Origin: Campylobacterales bacterium
GTDB lineage: Bacteria; Campylobacterota; Campylobacteria; Campylobacterales; JALSKU01
Direction of reading: 5' to 3'
Assembly: GCA_027023175.1 (NCBI GenBank)
Contig: JALVWW010000260.1
Location: 1-8,314, forward strand
Length of the DNA: 8,314 bases
The first letter of the stretch is position 1. Every line of letters starts with the position of its first letter. The notes beneath the pieces are model-generated. The model was given only the letters and a program-made list of their open reading frames with translations, searched no databases and had not been told where the DNA came from. Below are positions 1 to 6,291 of this stretch, piece by piece. A program made the translations under genes and the position numbers.

Positions 1-1
1 T

Positions 2-571
2 GTTGCCTCGATGTGCGGAAATGCCAGCAGGGCTGTAGCACATTATGCATATATAAACGGACTTTGCAAGCAAAAAATGAGATTTTTAACAGGTGCGGGC
101 ATCATAGAGGCTGAAGTAGAAAAAGATATTGTTGAGAGTGCCTTGACTCCGGCACAGATCATCAAAGAGGAGTTTGAAGACGGTGGTTTTGTTTGGTCTT
201 TTTATGATACGGGTGTGCCTCATCTTGTAACTTTTGTGGATGATTTAGATATTTATGATAAAAAAAGAGCAAGAGAGATGCGACAAAAATATAATGCCAA
301 TGTAAACTATGCCAAGCTTAAAGATAACAAAATGTATATAAGAACTTATGAAAGAGGTGTAGAGGATGAAACGCTTGCATGTGGGACAGGTATGGCAGCT
401 GCATTTTTTGGTGCATTAAGAAAAAATCTTATAAAAGAGAGTATCGAAGTTTATCCGAAAAGTAAAGAAAAATTAATCCTAACTTATAAAAATAATAAAA
501 TATATTTTAAAGGGAAAGTTGTAAAAGTTTTTGATATAATAGAATATATAAATATAGATATTGGAGAATGA
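2..571 (+). CDS. dapF: Diaminopimelate epimerase, C-terminal part (5' end outside window)
   Basis: DapF interconverts LL- and meso-diaminopimelate in the cytosol, the penultimate step of lysine synthesis and the source of the peptidoglycan cross-linking residue. The reading frame is open to the left edge, so the gene begins upstream; the ATG at 11 is only the Met of the MCGN active-site motif. Seen: first catalytic Cys in MCGNASR (codon 14-16), a GVPH substrate-loop motif, an NVNY segment, then RTYERGVEDET followed by the second catalytic Cys in ACGTG (codon 380-382). Both members of the two-cysteine proton-relay pair are therefore present. Compared with typical DapF (about 250-280 residues), roughly the first 70 residues are missing. 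GNAS in place of the commoner GNG is, as I recall, usual in Campylobacterota. Its TGA stop at 569-571 lies 2 bases before the favoured start of the next gene, so the two are probably co-transcribed. Confidence 0.96.
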   Translation, partial: VASMCGNASRAVAHYAYINGLCKQKMRFLTGAGIIEAEVEKDIVESALTPAQIIKEEFEDGGFVWSFYDTGVPHLVTFVDDLDIYDKKRAREMRQKYNANVNYAKLKDNKMYIRTYERGVEDETLACGTGMAAAFFGALRKNLIKESIEVYPKSKEKLILTYKNNKIYFKGKVVKVFDIIEYINIDIGE

Positions 572-573
572 AT

Positions 574-1338
574 TTGAAGAAAATTTTAGCGATATTTTTG
601 CTATTGTCATCGCTTATTTTTGCAGGAGGATTGCCTTCTTGGTACTACAAGATAAAAAATACCTCGCTACAAAAGCAAAAATTTGTTGAGATAATGCTGC
701 CACTTATTAAAAAGGCAAATGCAAAAACTTTAAAAGAGAGAAAGTTTGTTATCGATTTTTTTAACAAACTGGAAAAAAACGGTTTTGAAGCTATGAAAAA
801 AGATGAGCTTAAAAAGCTTGCAAGGCTTTCTAAAAAATATAAGATAAAAAATCTTTTTGACAAATATGAGTATCTTTTAAAGATAGATAAAGTTCCAGAG
901 TCTTTGGCTTTGACCCAGGCAGCCATAGAGAGCGCCTGGGGGAAAAGCAGATTTGCAAAATATGCAAACAATATATTTGGACAGTGGACATACAAAACTA
1001 AAGGCTTGGTTCCTGAACACAGAGCAGAGGGAAAAACCCATAAGATAAAGATATTTCCTTCTTTACAAGCATCAGTAAATGCATATATAGCAAATCTAAA
1101 TAGAAATAGAGCTTATGAAAAATTTAGATTTCAAAGGTATCAAGCAAGACTTTTAAATGAAATGTACAGTGGACTTGATGCAGCCAAAACTCTTAAGGCT
1201 TACTCTGAATTAAAAGAGAAATATGTCACAATGATAAGCCGTTTTATGCAAAAAAATAGATTTCTAAAATATGATACTATAGATAAAGCAGATGATAAAC
1301 AAAGACATATCTCTGTTTATGCCTTAAATATCTTTTAA
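574..1338 (+). CDS. Exported Bax-like N-acetylglucosaminidase (GH73 type)
   Basis: Predicted peptidoglycan hydrolase of the Bax/glucosaminidase family, cutting the glycan strand outside the inner membrane. Numbering from TTG 574 (254 aa): a signal peptide at 1-18 (Lys-Lys start, hydrophobic core, IFAG end), a charged helical linker at about 25-100, then the catalytic domain from about 105. That domain has the ALTQAAIESAWG motif with likely catalytic Glu119, the YANNIFGQW motif at 130-138, and a Bax-like stretch with THKIKIF and NAYIANLNRNRAY. Start choice: an ATG at 568 overlaps the dapF stop, but GGAG at 563-566 lies 1 base from it, too close to serve. The same GGAG is 7 bases before TTG 574, and that start gives a standard MKKIL signal peptide; the racemase gene at 6292 has almost the same GGAGAAT...TTG arrangement. 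Using 568 would add only two residues. Following dapF, it fits a cell-wall operon. Family is clear; exact cleavage specificity is inferred. Confidence 0.88.
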   Translation: MKKILAIFLLLSSLIFAGGLPSWYYKIKNTSLQKQKFVEIMLPLIKKANAKTLKERKFVIDFFNKLEKNGFEAMKKDELKKLARLSKKYKIKNLFDKYEYLLKIDKVPESLALTQAAIESAWGKSRFAKYANNIFGQWTYKTKGLVPEHRAEGKTHKIKIFPSLQASVNAYIANLNRNRAYEKFRFQRYQARLLNEMYSGLDAAKTLKAYSELKEKYVTMISRFMQKNRFLKYDTIDKADDKQRHISVYALNIF

Positions 1339-1344
1339 AACAAT

Positions 1345-1387
1345 CTCCTCCTTTTTTGGTATAATTGTTACCGAACACAAGGAGGAG
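1345..1387 (+). repeat. Inverted repeat pairing with the response-regulator RBS
   Basis: CTCCTCCTT (1345-1353) is the exact reverse complement of AAGGAGGAG (1379-1387), a 9-bp perfect stem. The 25-base spacer contains a smaller GGTA (1358-1361) / TACC (1369-1372) pair. The right arm is the Shine-Dalgarno sequence of the response-regulator gene (GGAGGAG, 4 bases before TTG 1392). The left arm lies upstream of the -10 box at 1360-1365, so only transcripts reading through from the dapF-bax side would carry both arms and hide the RBS; transcripts from the local promoter would have it free. The pairing is seen directly; the regulatory role is inferred. Confidence 0.6.
1357..1365 (+). promoter_or_regulatory. 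Extended -10 promoter of the regulator-kinase-ClC operon
   Basis: TGGTATAAT is a perfect extended -10 box (TG, one base, TATAAT at 1360-1365). No TTGACA-like -35 is present, which is usual for Campylobacterota vegetative promoters. The predicted transcript start is near 1372, giving a leader of about 20 bases to TTG 1392. The T-run at 1352-1357 lies immediately upstream. Confidence 0.7.
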
Positions 1388-1391
1388 CTAA

Positions 1392-2087
1392 TTGCAAAAC
1401 AGTTACAATCTTTTAGATATACTGTCTGATAAAAAAGTTTTATATGCCGAAGATGAAAAAAGTATAAGAGATAATGTTGCAGAAATTCTGGAGCTTTTTT
1501 TTGATAAAGTTGTATCTGTCAAAGATGGCATAGAGGCAATTTATGAGATGGGACTTAAAAGTTATGATGTACTTATCTTTGATATATGTATGCCTCACAT
1601 GGATGGATTAGAGGTGATACAAAAGGTAAGAAAAAAAGATAAAAAGATACCCATCATCATACTCTCAGCACATACCGAAGAGCATTATCTTTGGAGAGCG
1701 GTTGAGTTAAAAATCACAAAATATTTGAAAAAACCCTACGATAAAGATACATTTATAAATGCATTAAATGAAGCAGTTATAGAGTTAGTCGATGGCAATA
1801 TTGCTATTAAATTAAATGAAAAATGTATATATAACCCATGCGCAAAAGTGGTATGCGAAGGAAACAAAGATATAAAACTATCCAAAATGGAGAGCAGACT
1901 TTTAGAATATTTTATAAAAAGAGTAAATCAAACTATCACTTTTGAAGATATATTTGAATATCTTTGGGACTATAAATCGCCGACTAAAGAGGCTATCAAA
2001 TCTTTGGTAAAAGAGATAAGAAAAAAGATAGGAAGTGAGTGCATACAAAGTGTTTACGGTATAGGATACAAGCTTGAGCTTGGCTAA
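1392..2087 (+). CDS. OmpR/PhoB-type two-component response regulator
   Basis: Cytosolic DNA-binding response regulator of 231 aa, the usual length for the OmpR/PhoB class. Receiver domain about 10-130: acidic pair Glu20-Asp21, phospho-acceptor Asp64 in DICMPHMDG, Ser92 in the switch position, Tyr111 and the conserved Lys114-Pro115. Winged-helix effector domain about 155-229, with the KSLVKEIRKKIG recognition-helix region and the VYGIGYKLE wing motif at the end. Start is TTG 1392 with a very strong GGAGGAG at 1381-1387, 4 bases upstream; no ATG lies near. It is the first gene of an operon: the kinase frame begins inside its 3' end, so the two form a cognate pair. Target genes cannot be read from sequence; the neighbouring ClC gene and its own promoter are obvious candidates. 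Confidence 0.95.
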   Translation: MQNSYNLLDILSDKKVLYAEDEKSIRDNVAEILELFFDKVVSVKDGIEAIYEMGLKSYDVLIFDICMPHMDGLEVIQKVRKKDKKIPIIILSAHTEEHYLWRAVELKITKYLKKPYDKDTFINALNEAVIELVDGNIAIKLNEKCIYNPCAKVVCEGNKDIKLSKMESRLLEYFIKRVNQTITFEDIFEYLWDYKSPTKEAIKSLVKEIRKKIGSECIQSVYGIGYKLELG

Positions 2088-3840
2088 TTTTACTTCATCT
2101 ATGTCTGTTAAAACCAAAACCATTATATTGGTTTTTATACTTTTTATACTCTCTGCAGCCTTATTTTTCTTTGTAAGATATAAAGATGTAAAAGATTTTG
2201 CTGCTCTTATGCAGCAATCTGAGAAAAAAAGAGTTGAAATAGTTTACAGTCAAACTATAAAAAGGGTTAAAAAGTTTTACATTACAAGAGGATATGCAAA
2301 CATTAACTCCTATGGTATTAGAGAAGCTTTTGAAAAAAATGATAAAAAAGCTCTTTATGATCTGAGTTTGCCAAGATGGCAAATAATTAGTAAGGAAAAT
2401 AGATATTTAACATCATTTTGCTTTTATGATGAAAAAGGGCGATTGCTTACCTATTTTGGAAAGTTTCCTGAGAAAAAATTATCATATTTTAAAAAGATGA
2501 AAAAACCTTATAGCGGTTTTTGGTATGATGAAAATGAGGGATTTATGTATCATGCCGTATCGGAGGCAAGAGATAAAAAAGGCAATATTGTAGGATATGT
2601 TGTATTTGTTATCAATCCAAAATATTTCTTAGAACAAATTAGAAGCATCATGGATGTAAATATCTATATGCTTTATAAAAATGGTAAACATACAATTACA
2701 TTCTCTCTCGGCAATACAAGATATATAAACTATTTAAAATATGACAACAATCCAATAAAAATAAAAGAGATAAAAATAGATAATAAAATCTTTCTTCCTT
2801 ATATAGTAAATGGCAAAGGTATGGATAAAAGCAATAATTTTAAAATTATATTTTTACAAGATATAACTTACTCAAAAACACTTATTCATAAAGCTATCAT
2901 TCAAAGTATTATAGCTGTAATACTTTTTATGTTGGTAGTTGCTATAGCTATAAATTATGGCTTTGATATTATACTAAAAGAGCTTAATGAGTCTAATCAA
3001 AAACTTAAAAACTCCCAAGATGAGTTAAAAGAGTTAAACAAAAATCTTCGAAAAAGGGTTGAAAAAGAGATAGAGTTGAAGCTAAAAAAAGAGAGAGAGG
3101 CAAATGAAAAAGAGAGAATATTATCCCATCAAAGTAAACTAGCAAGCATGGGTGAAATGATAGGAAATATTGCCCATCAATGGAGACAGCCTCTAACTGC
3201 ACTCTCTTCCATACTTATAAATATAGAGCTTTTTTTTGAAAAAGGTAAATTAACGAAAGAAAAATTATCGAATAAAATAAATGAAGCAAACGAACAGATA
3301 AATTTTATGTCAAAAACGATAGATGACTTTAGAAACTTTTTTTCATCAGGAAAACAAAAAGAGATATTTAATGTATCAGTTCCCATAAAGAAAGTAGAAA
3401 ATCTCATGAGTGCATCTTTGAGCAACAATGATATAAAACTCTGTATAAACATAAAAGATAACTTTAAACTTTTTGTTTATCCCAATGAAATAGCCCAAGC
3501 CCTTTTAAACTTAGTAAGTAATGCAAAAGATGTTATTTTAGAAAGAGGGATAAAAAATGGATATATAAAAATATCAACTTTTATAAAAGATGATAAACAG
3601 ATAATAAGCATCAAAGATAATGCCGGAGGTATCAAGGCGTCTCCTATCGAAAAAATTTATGAGCCATATTTTAGTACAAAACATGCTACAAGCGGAACAG
3701 GTATAGGCTTATATATGACAAAAACTATCATAGAAAAAAATAATAATGGTAAAATTTTTGTATCAAATAATGACAATGGAGCAGTTTTTATGATTGCTTT
3801 TAAAAAATACAGTTTACAAGTGGGTAAAAGTGAAAAATAA
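2074..3840 (+). CDS. Membrane sensor histidine kinase with large periplasmic domain
   Basis: Cognate kinase of the preceding regulator, 588 aa from TTG 2074. Layout: TM1 about 15-35; a periplasmic sensor of about 235 residues (36-270) resembling a double-Cache fold (blocks such as FCFYDEKGRLLTYFG and GNIVGYVVFVINPKYF); TM2 about 272-297; a coiled coil about 303-350 rich in Lys/Glu. The HisKA part has phospho-acceptor His368 in IAHQWRQPL. The HATPase part has N box Asn479/Asn483 (LLNLVSNAKD), G1 at 515-520 (DNAGGI), F box EPYFSTK at 530-536 and G2 GTGIGL at 541-546. All catalytic motifs are intact, so it should be active. Start is uncertain: TTG 2074 has AGGA 7 bases upstream and overlaps the regulator by 14 bases; ATG 2101 has no visible RBS but would leave TM1 whole. 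The ligand is unknown; the Cache assignment is by general resemblance only. Confidence 0.93.
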   Translation: MSLANFTSSMSVKTKTIILVFILFILSAALFFFVRYKDVKDFAALMQQSEKKRVEIVYSQTIKRVKKFYITRGYANINSYGIREAFEKNDKKALYDLSLPRWQIISKENRYLTSFCFYDEKGRLLTYFGKFPEKKLSYFKKMKKPYSGFWYDENEGFMYHAVSEARDKKGNIVGYVVFVINPKYFLEQIRSIMDVNIYMLYKNGKHTITFSLGNTRYINYLKYDNNPIKIKEIKIDNKIFLPYIVNGKGMDKSNNFKIIFLQDITYSKTLIHKAIIQSIIAVILFMLVVAIAINYGFDIILKELNESNQKLKNSQDELKELNKNLRKRVEKEIELKLKKEREANEKERILSHQSKLASMGEMIGNIAHQWRQPLTALSSILINIELFFEKGKLTKEKLSNKINEANEQINFMSKTIDDFRNFFSSGKQKEIFNVSVPIKKVENLMSASLSNNDIKLCINIKDNFKLFVYPNEIAQALLNLVSNAKDVILERGIKNGYIKISTFIKDDKQIISIKDNAGGIKASPIEKIYEPYFSTKHATSGTGIGLYMTKTIIEKNNNGKIFVSNNDNGAVFMIAFKKYSLQVGKSEK

Positions 3841-5134
3841 ACGATATGAGTTTTTTTTAATAATATTTTTATCAGCCATAATCGGTATAAGTGTTGGTTT
3901 AACGGTATCGCTTTTTCATGTGTTGATTGACTGGATATTGGCAAACAAATCTAATATTATAAATAAAATTTATCCTTGGCAAAGTTATAGATATTTGGCA
4001 TATATGTTTGTAACTTCTATTATGGTTTTTGTTTCAGTATATATTGTAAACAGATATGCCCCCGATGCCGCGGGAAGCGGTATTCAAAATATTGAAGGTG
4101 TTGTGGGGGATAAGATAGAGATGAATAGTATAAGGATTATAATAGTAAAATTTTTTGGGGGCTTACTCTCTTTGGGTGGAAGTATGTCTATGGGTCGAGA
4201 AGGTCCTTCAGTGCAAATGGGAGGAGCTTTAGCTCATTTTATATCAAGATTTTTTCAATTTGATAGAAAACATCTTGATATACTTATAGCAGCCGGAGCC
4301 GGAGCTGGATTGGCTACTGCTTTCAACGCTCCTTTGGCCGGTATGTTATTTGTTTTTGAAGAGATGCGTAAAGAGATAAAATATGCCTATGTTACTGTCA
4401 AAAGTGTGGCAACTGCCTGTGTTGTAAGTATTATAACTCTTCGTTTGCTAATCGGCAATAAGATACTAATCCCTGTAGGCGATATTGTTGCTCCAAATGT
4501 ATATAAATTATGGATATTTTTTATTCTTGGTATATTGTTTGGAGTATTAGGCTTTATCTTTAACAAATATTTAGTATATTTTGTAACAAAGATATCACAA
4601 GTCAGTGGTTGGAAGTTTAATATTTTGATACTTTTCATCGGTGCATGTATAGGTCTTCTTTTTTATATTTATCCTGATAGTGTAGGGGAGGGGTATAAAG
4701 TGATTCATTCCGCATTAAATGGAGACTTGACTTTAAAGGCTTTGCTTACTCTTTTTGTGATTAGATTTTTAACGACAATGATTTCTTATGGAACTGGTGC
4801 TCCGGGCGGTATTTTTGCACCTATGCTTGCACTTGGTACACTTTTTGGAATATCTTTTGGAATAGTGGCAAACGAATTGATACCAACTTTACATGTTGAG
4901 TTTTTAGTATTTGCTATTGCCGGGATGAGTGCACTTTTTAGTGCCACAGTAAGAGCCCCTATAGTAGGCATAGTGCTTGTTGCAGAGATGACTGGAGGCT
5001 TTGATCTTTTGATGCCTTTGCTTATCACCTCTTTGGTAGCTGCTGTAGTAGCAAATGCTTTGGGAGGCAGAGCAATTTATACTGTTTTGTTAGAACAATC
5101 TCTCAAAATCTCCAAATTTGGTAATATAAAATAG
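3830..5134 (+). CDS. ClC-family chloride/proton antiporter
   Basis: Polytopic inner-membrane ClC protein that exchanges chloride for protons. Numbered from GTG 3830 (434 aa): anion-binding motif GSGIQ at 82-86 (Ser83), GREGP with gating Glu124, NAPLAGMLFVFEE ending in Glu178 at the place of the internal proton glutamate (E. coli Glu203), GAPGGIFAP with Phe329, and Tyr417 near the C-terminus matching the central Tyr. Both glutamates together suggest an antiporter, not a channel. GSGIQ in place of the textbook GSGIP is a variant. There is no CBS tail, as in short bacterial ClCs. Start: the frame is open from TTG 3794, but GTG 3830 with a purine-rich AAGTGGG 5 bases upstream puts the N-terminus just before the first helix and overlaps the kinase stop by 11 bases. 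That overlap implies translational coupling with the two-component genes. No strong terminator follows. Confidence 0.93.
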   Translation: MKNKRYEFFLIIFLSAIIGISVGLTVSLFHVLIDWILANKSNIINKIYPWQSYRYLAYMFVTSIMVFVSVYIVNRYAPDAAGSGIQNIEGVVGDKIEMNSIRIIIVKFFGGLLSLGGSMSMGREGPSVQMGGALAHFISRFFQFDRKHLDILIAAGAGAGLATAFNAPLAGMLFVFEEMRKEIKYAYVTVKSVATACVVSIITLRLLIGNKILIPVGDIVAPNVYKLWIFFILGILFGVLGFIFNKYLVYFVTKISQVSGWKFNILILFIGACIGLLFYIYPDSVGEGYKVIHSALNGDLTLKALLTLFVIRFLTTMISYGTGAPGGIFAPMLALGTLFGISFGIVANELIPTLHVEFLVFAIAGMSALFSATVRAPIVGIVLVAEMTGGFDLLMPLLITSLVAAVVANALGGRAIYTVLLEQSLKISKFGNIK

Positions 5135-5175
5135 TATAAAATCATTTTTATAGTTGCCTACACTATCTAATACTG

Positions 5176-5202
5176 TTTCTTCCCCCTACTTTACCCCTTT
5201 TT
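5176..5202 (+). promoter_or_regulatory. Pyrimidine-rich tract with spaced C-runs upstream of tsdA
   Basis: In an otherwise AT-rich gap (5135-5236), this 27-base stretch is almost all C and T and holds CCCCC (5182-5186) and CCCC (5194-5197) as part of an imperfect direct repeat (CCCCTACTTTA, then CCCCTTTTTA). It sits just upstream of the likely -10 box, where an activator would bind. A regulatory role is a guess from position and composition. Confidence 0.22.
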
Positions 5203-5204
5203 AT

Positions 5205-5213
5205 TGTTATTAT
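5205..5213 (+). promoter_or_regulatory. Probable extended -10 promoter of tsdA
   Basis: TGTTATTAT fits the TGn-TATAAT extended -10 pattern with one mismatch in the hexamer. It ends 26 bases before ATG 5240, the same distance as from the -10 box at 1360-1365 to its TTG start. No -35 is evident. Weaker than the other promoters in the window. Confidence 0.45.
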
Positions 5214-5239
5214 TTTAAAAATTTTACAAGGAGATTGTG

Positions 5240-6181
5240 ATGAAAAAGATATTAAGCATAGCAGTAGTAGGGACATTGAGTATAAGTTTACTATATGCAG
5301 GTAGTGCACCCAAAAAGTATCCAAAAGGAGAAGTTGGCAAAATGGTTAAACTAGGTGAAGACATAGCACTGCATACCAATACGCATCCTTTGACAAAAGA
5401 TTATGTAGGCAACAAGCTAAAATGTGCAAATTGTCACTTAAAAGGTGAGGATGGAAAACCGGGAACTGCCGGGAGTATTTCATCTTGGTTGGATACTGCT
5501 ACGGGATTTCCGGCATGGTCAAAAAGAGAAAAATCAGTTCAAACTCTGCAAGATAGGTCAAATAACTGTTTTATGAGAAGTATGAATGGTAAGAGATTGC
5601 CTGTTGACTCAAAAGCTTCTATTGCAATTGCAGTATATATCACTTGGCTTTCAGAGGGCAAGCCAATAAAAATGAGTAGAAAAGGACCATGGGGACCAAC
5701 AAATGCGGCTATTTGGCCCAAGGGAATTAAGCATTTTAAACCATTATTTAAAAAAGTTACACATGCTAATTATCTAAACGGTAAGCGACTATATGGGCAA
5801 AAGTGTGCACCTTGTCATGGTATAAATGGTCAAGGAGTAGGAACTTTTCCACCTCTTTGGGGAAAAAATGCAAAAGGTGAATGGTTGTCCTACAATACTG
5901 GAGCCGGTATGAGCAAACTTCCAAAAGGTGCTACTTGGATACAGCTAAAAATGCCTTCAGGACAAGAAAGAACACTAAGCGATGCTGAAGCTGTTGATAT
6001 CACTCTTTATGTAAATGCTCAAGAGAGAGCTGACTTTGATTTGCAAAAAGCACTATCTCCAAGTTCTAAAATAGGTATATATAATTCAAATGTTCTAAAG
6101 GAAAAACACTCAGTTAGAAGCAACTTTAAAGTATTGGGGCTAGATATTGATAAAATAAGAGGTGATCATAAAATTAAGTAG
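5240..6181 (+). CDS. tsdA: TsdA-type dihaem cytochrome c (thiosulfate dehydrogenase / tetrathionate reductase)
   Basis: Periplasmic dihaem cytochrome that joins two thiosulfates to tetrathionate or works in reverse. Numbered from ATG 5240 (313 aa): signal peptide 1-20 (LYA-GS cleavage), haem 1 site CANCH at 62-66, haem 2 site CAPCH at 189-193. The TsdA hallmark is the segment NNCFMRSMNGK with Cys110, the expected unusual thiolate ligand of haem 1; Arg96, Arg106, Arg113 and Ser114 lie at the spacings I recall for the active-site residues around Cys96 of Allochromatium TsdA. Met238 in KMPSG is the likely distal ligand of haem 2. A Lys-rich tail after about 265 extends past the usual end of the second cytochrome domain. 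Start: AAGGAG (5228-5233) is 6 bases from ATG 5240 and only 3 from the adjacent GTG 5237. It has its own promoter and terminator. Reaction direction cannot be told from sequence; Campylobacter TsdA favours tetrathionate reduction. Confidence 0.87.
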   Translation: MKKILSIAVVGTLSISLLYAGSAPKKYPKGEVGKMVKLGEDIALHTNTHPLTKDYVGNKLKCANCHLKGEDGKPGTAGSISSWLDTATGFPAWSKREKSVQTLQDRSNNCFMRSMNGKRLPVDSKASIAIAVYITWLSEGKPIKMSRKGPWGPTNAAIWPKGIKHFKPLFKKVTHANYLNGKRLYGQKCAPCHGINGQGVGTFPPLWGKNAKGEWLSYNTGAGMSKLPKGATWIQLKMPSGQERTLSDAEAVDITLYVNAQERADFDLQKALSPSSKIGIYNSNVLKEKHSVRSNFKVLGLDIDKIRGDHKIK

Positions 6182-6205
6182 GTATAAAACTATCTACTAT
6201 TTTTT
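6177..6205 (+). terminator. Intrinsic terminator of tsdA overlapping its stop codon
   Basis: AGTAGGTA (6177-6184) pairs with TATCTACT (6191-6198) over 8 bp including one G-T wobble. The loop is 6 bases and a T-run follows at 6200-6205. The TAG stop codon (6179-6181) lies inside the left arm, so the hairpin can form only once the ribosome has finished. Confidence 0.68.
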
Positions 6206-6210
6206 AAATA

Positions 6211-6251
6211 ATTGTGCTAAGAATCCCTCCTTAGTTCTCGGTACAATTTTT
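6211..6251 (+). repeat. Bulged hairpin over the racemase promoter region
   Basis: ATTGTGC (6211-6217) pairs with GTACAAT (6241-6247), with one G-T wobble, and TAAG (6218-6221) pairs with CTTA (6230-6233), leaving an asymmetric bulge at 6234-6240. The 3' arm runs into a T-run (6247-6251) directly abutting the TGCTATAAT promoter box. It could be a second terminator for tsdA read-through or an operator for the racemase gene; the sequence does not decide. Confidence 0.4.
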
Positions 6252-6259
6252 GCTATAAT
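6251..6259 (+). promoter_or_regulatory. Extended -10 promoter of the racemase gene
   Basis: TGCTATAAT is a perfect extended -10 box with the hexamer at 6254-6259 and no clear -35. The predicted start of transcription near 6266 lies downstream of the longest open frame's first codon (TTG 6259), which supports the later TTG 6292 as the true translation start. Confidence 0.7.
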
Positions 6260-6291
6260 TGCTCAAAACTTTAAGATTATTGGAGAATATA

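Noticed and set aside
645..995. Minus-strand open frame of 116 codons inside the Bax-like gene
   Set aside because: It mirrors a strongly supported + strand enzyme with intact motifs; the Phe/Leu/Ser-rich translation is typical of the antisense of Lys/Glu-rich coding DNA, and no RBS or promoter precedes it.
1345..1357. CTCC-rich and T-run stretch read as a rho-independent terminator of bax
   Set aside because: No G/C-rich stem precedes the T-run; the complementary arm lies downstream and coincides with the next gene's RBS.
3794..3829. Longer ClC N-terminus starting at TTG 3794
   Set aside because: It would overlap the kinase by 47 bases with no RBS; the added residues precede the first conserved helix.
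3005..3944. Several minus-strand open frames opposite the kinase and the ClC start
   Set aside because: They are antisense to conserved kinase motifs, show no recognisable domains, and arise from the AT-rich Lys codon usage of the real genes.
4387..5028. Minus-strand open frames opposite the ClC gene
   Set aside because: Antisense shadows of transmembrane coding sequence; no RBS and no protein-family resemblance.
5135..5152. AT-only hairpin TATAAAA / TTTTATA after the ClC stop, as a possible terminator
   Set aside because: The stem has no G-C pair and no T-run follows, so it is too weak to support a terminator call.
6259..6291. Longer racemase N-terminus starting at TTG 6259
   Set aside because: That codon overlaps the extended -10 box and would precede the transcript start; the extra 11 residues do not resemble the family, whereas TTG 6292 has a well-spaced GGAGA and gives the conserved N-terminus.
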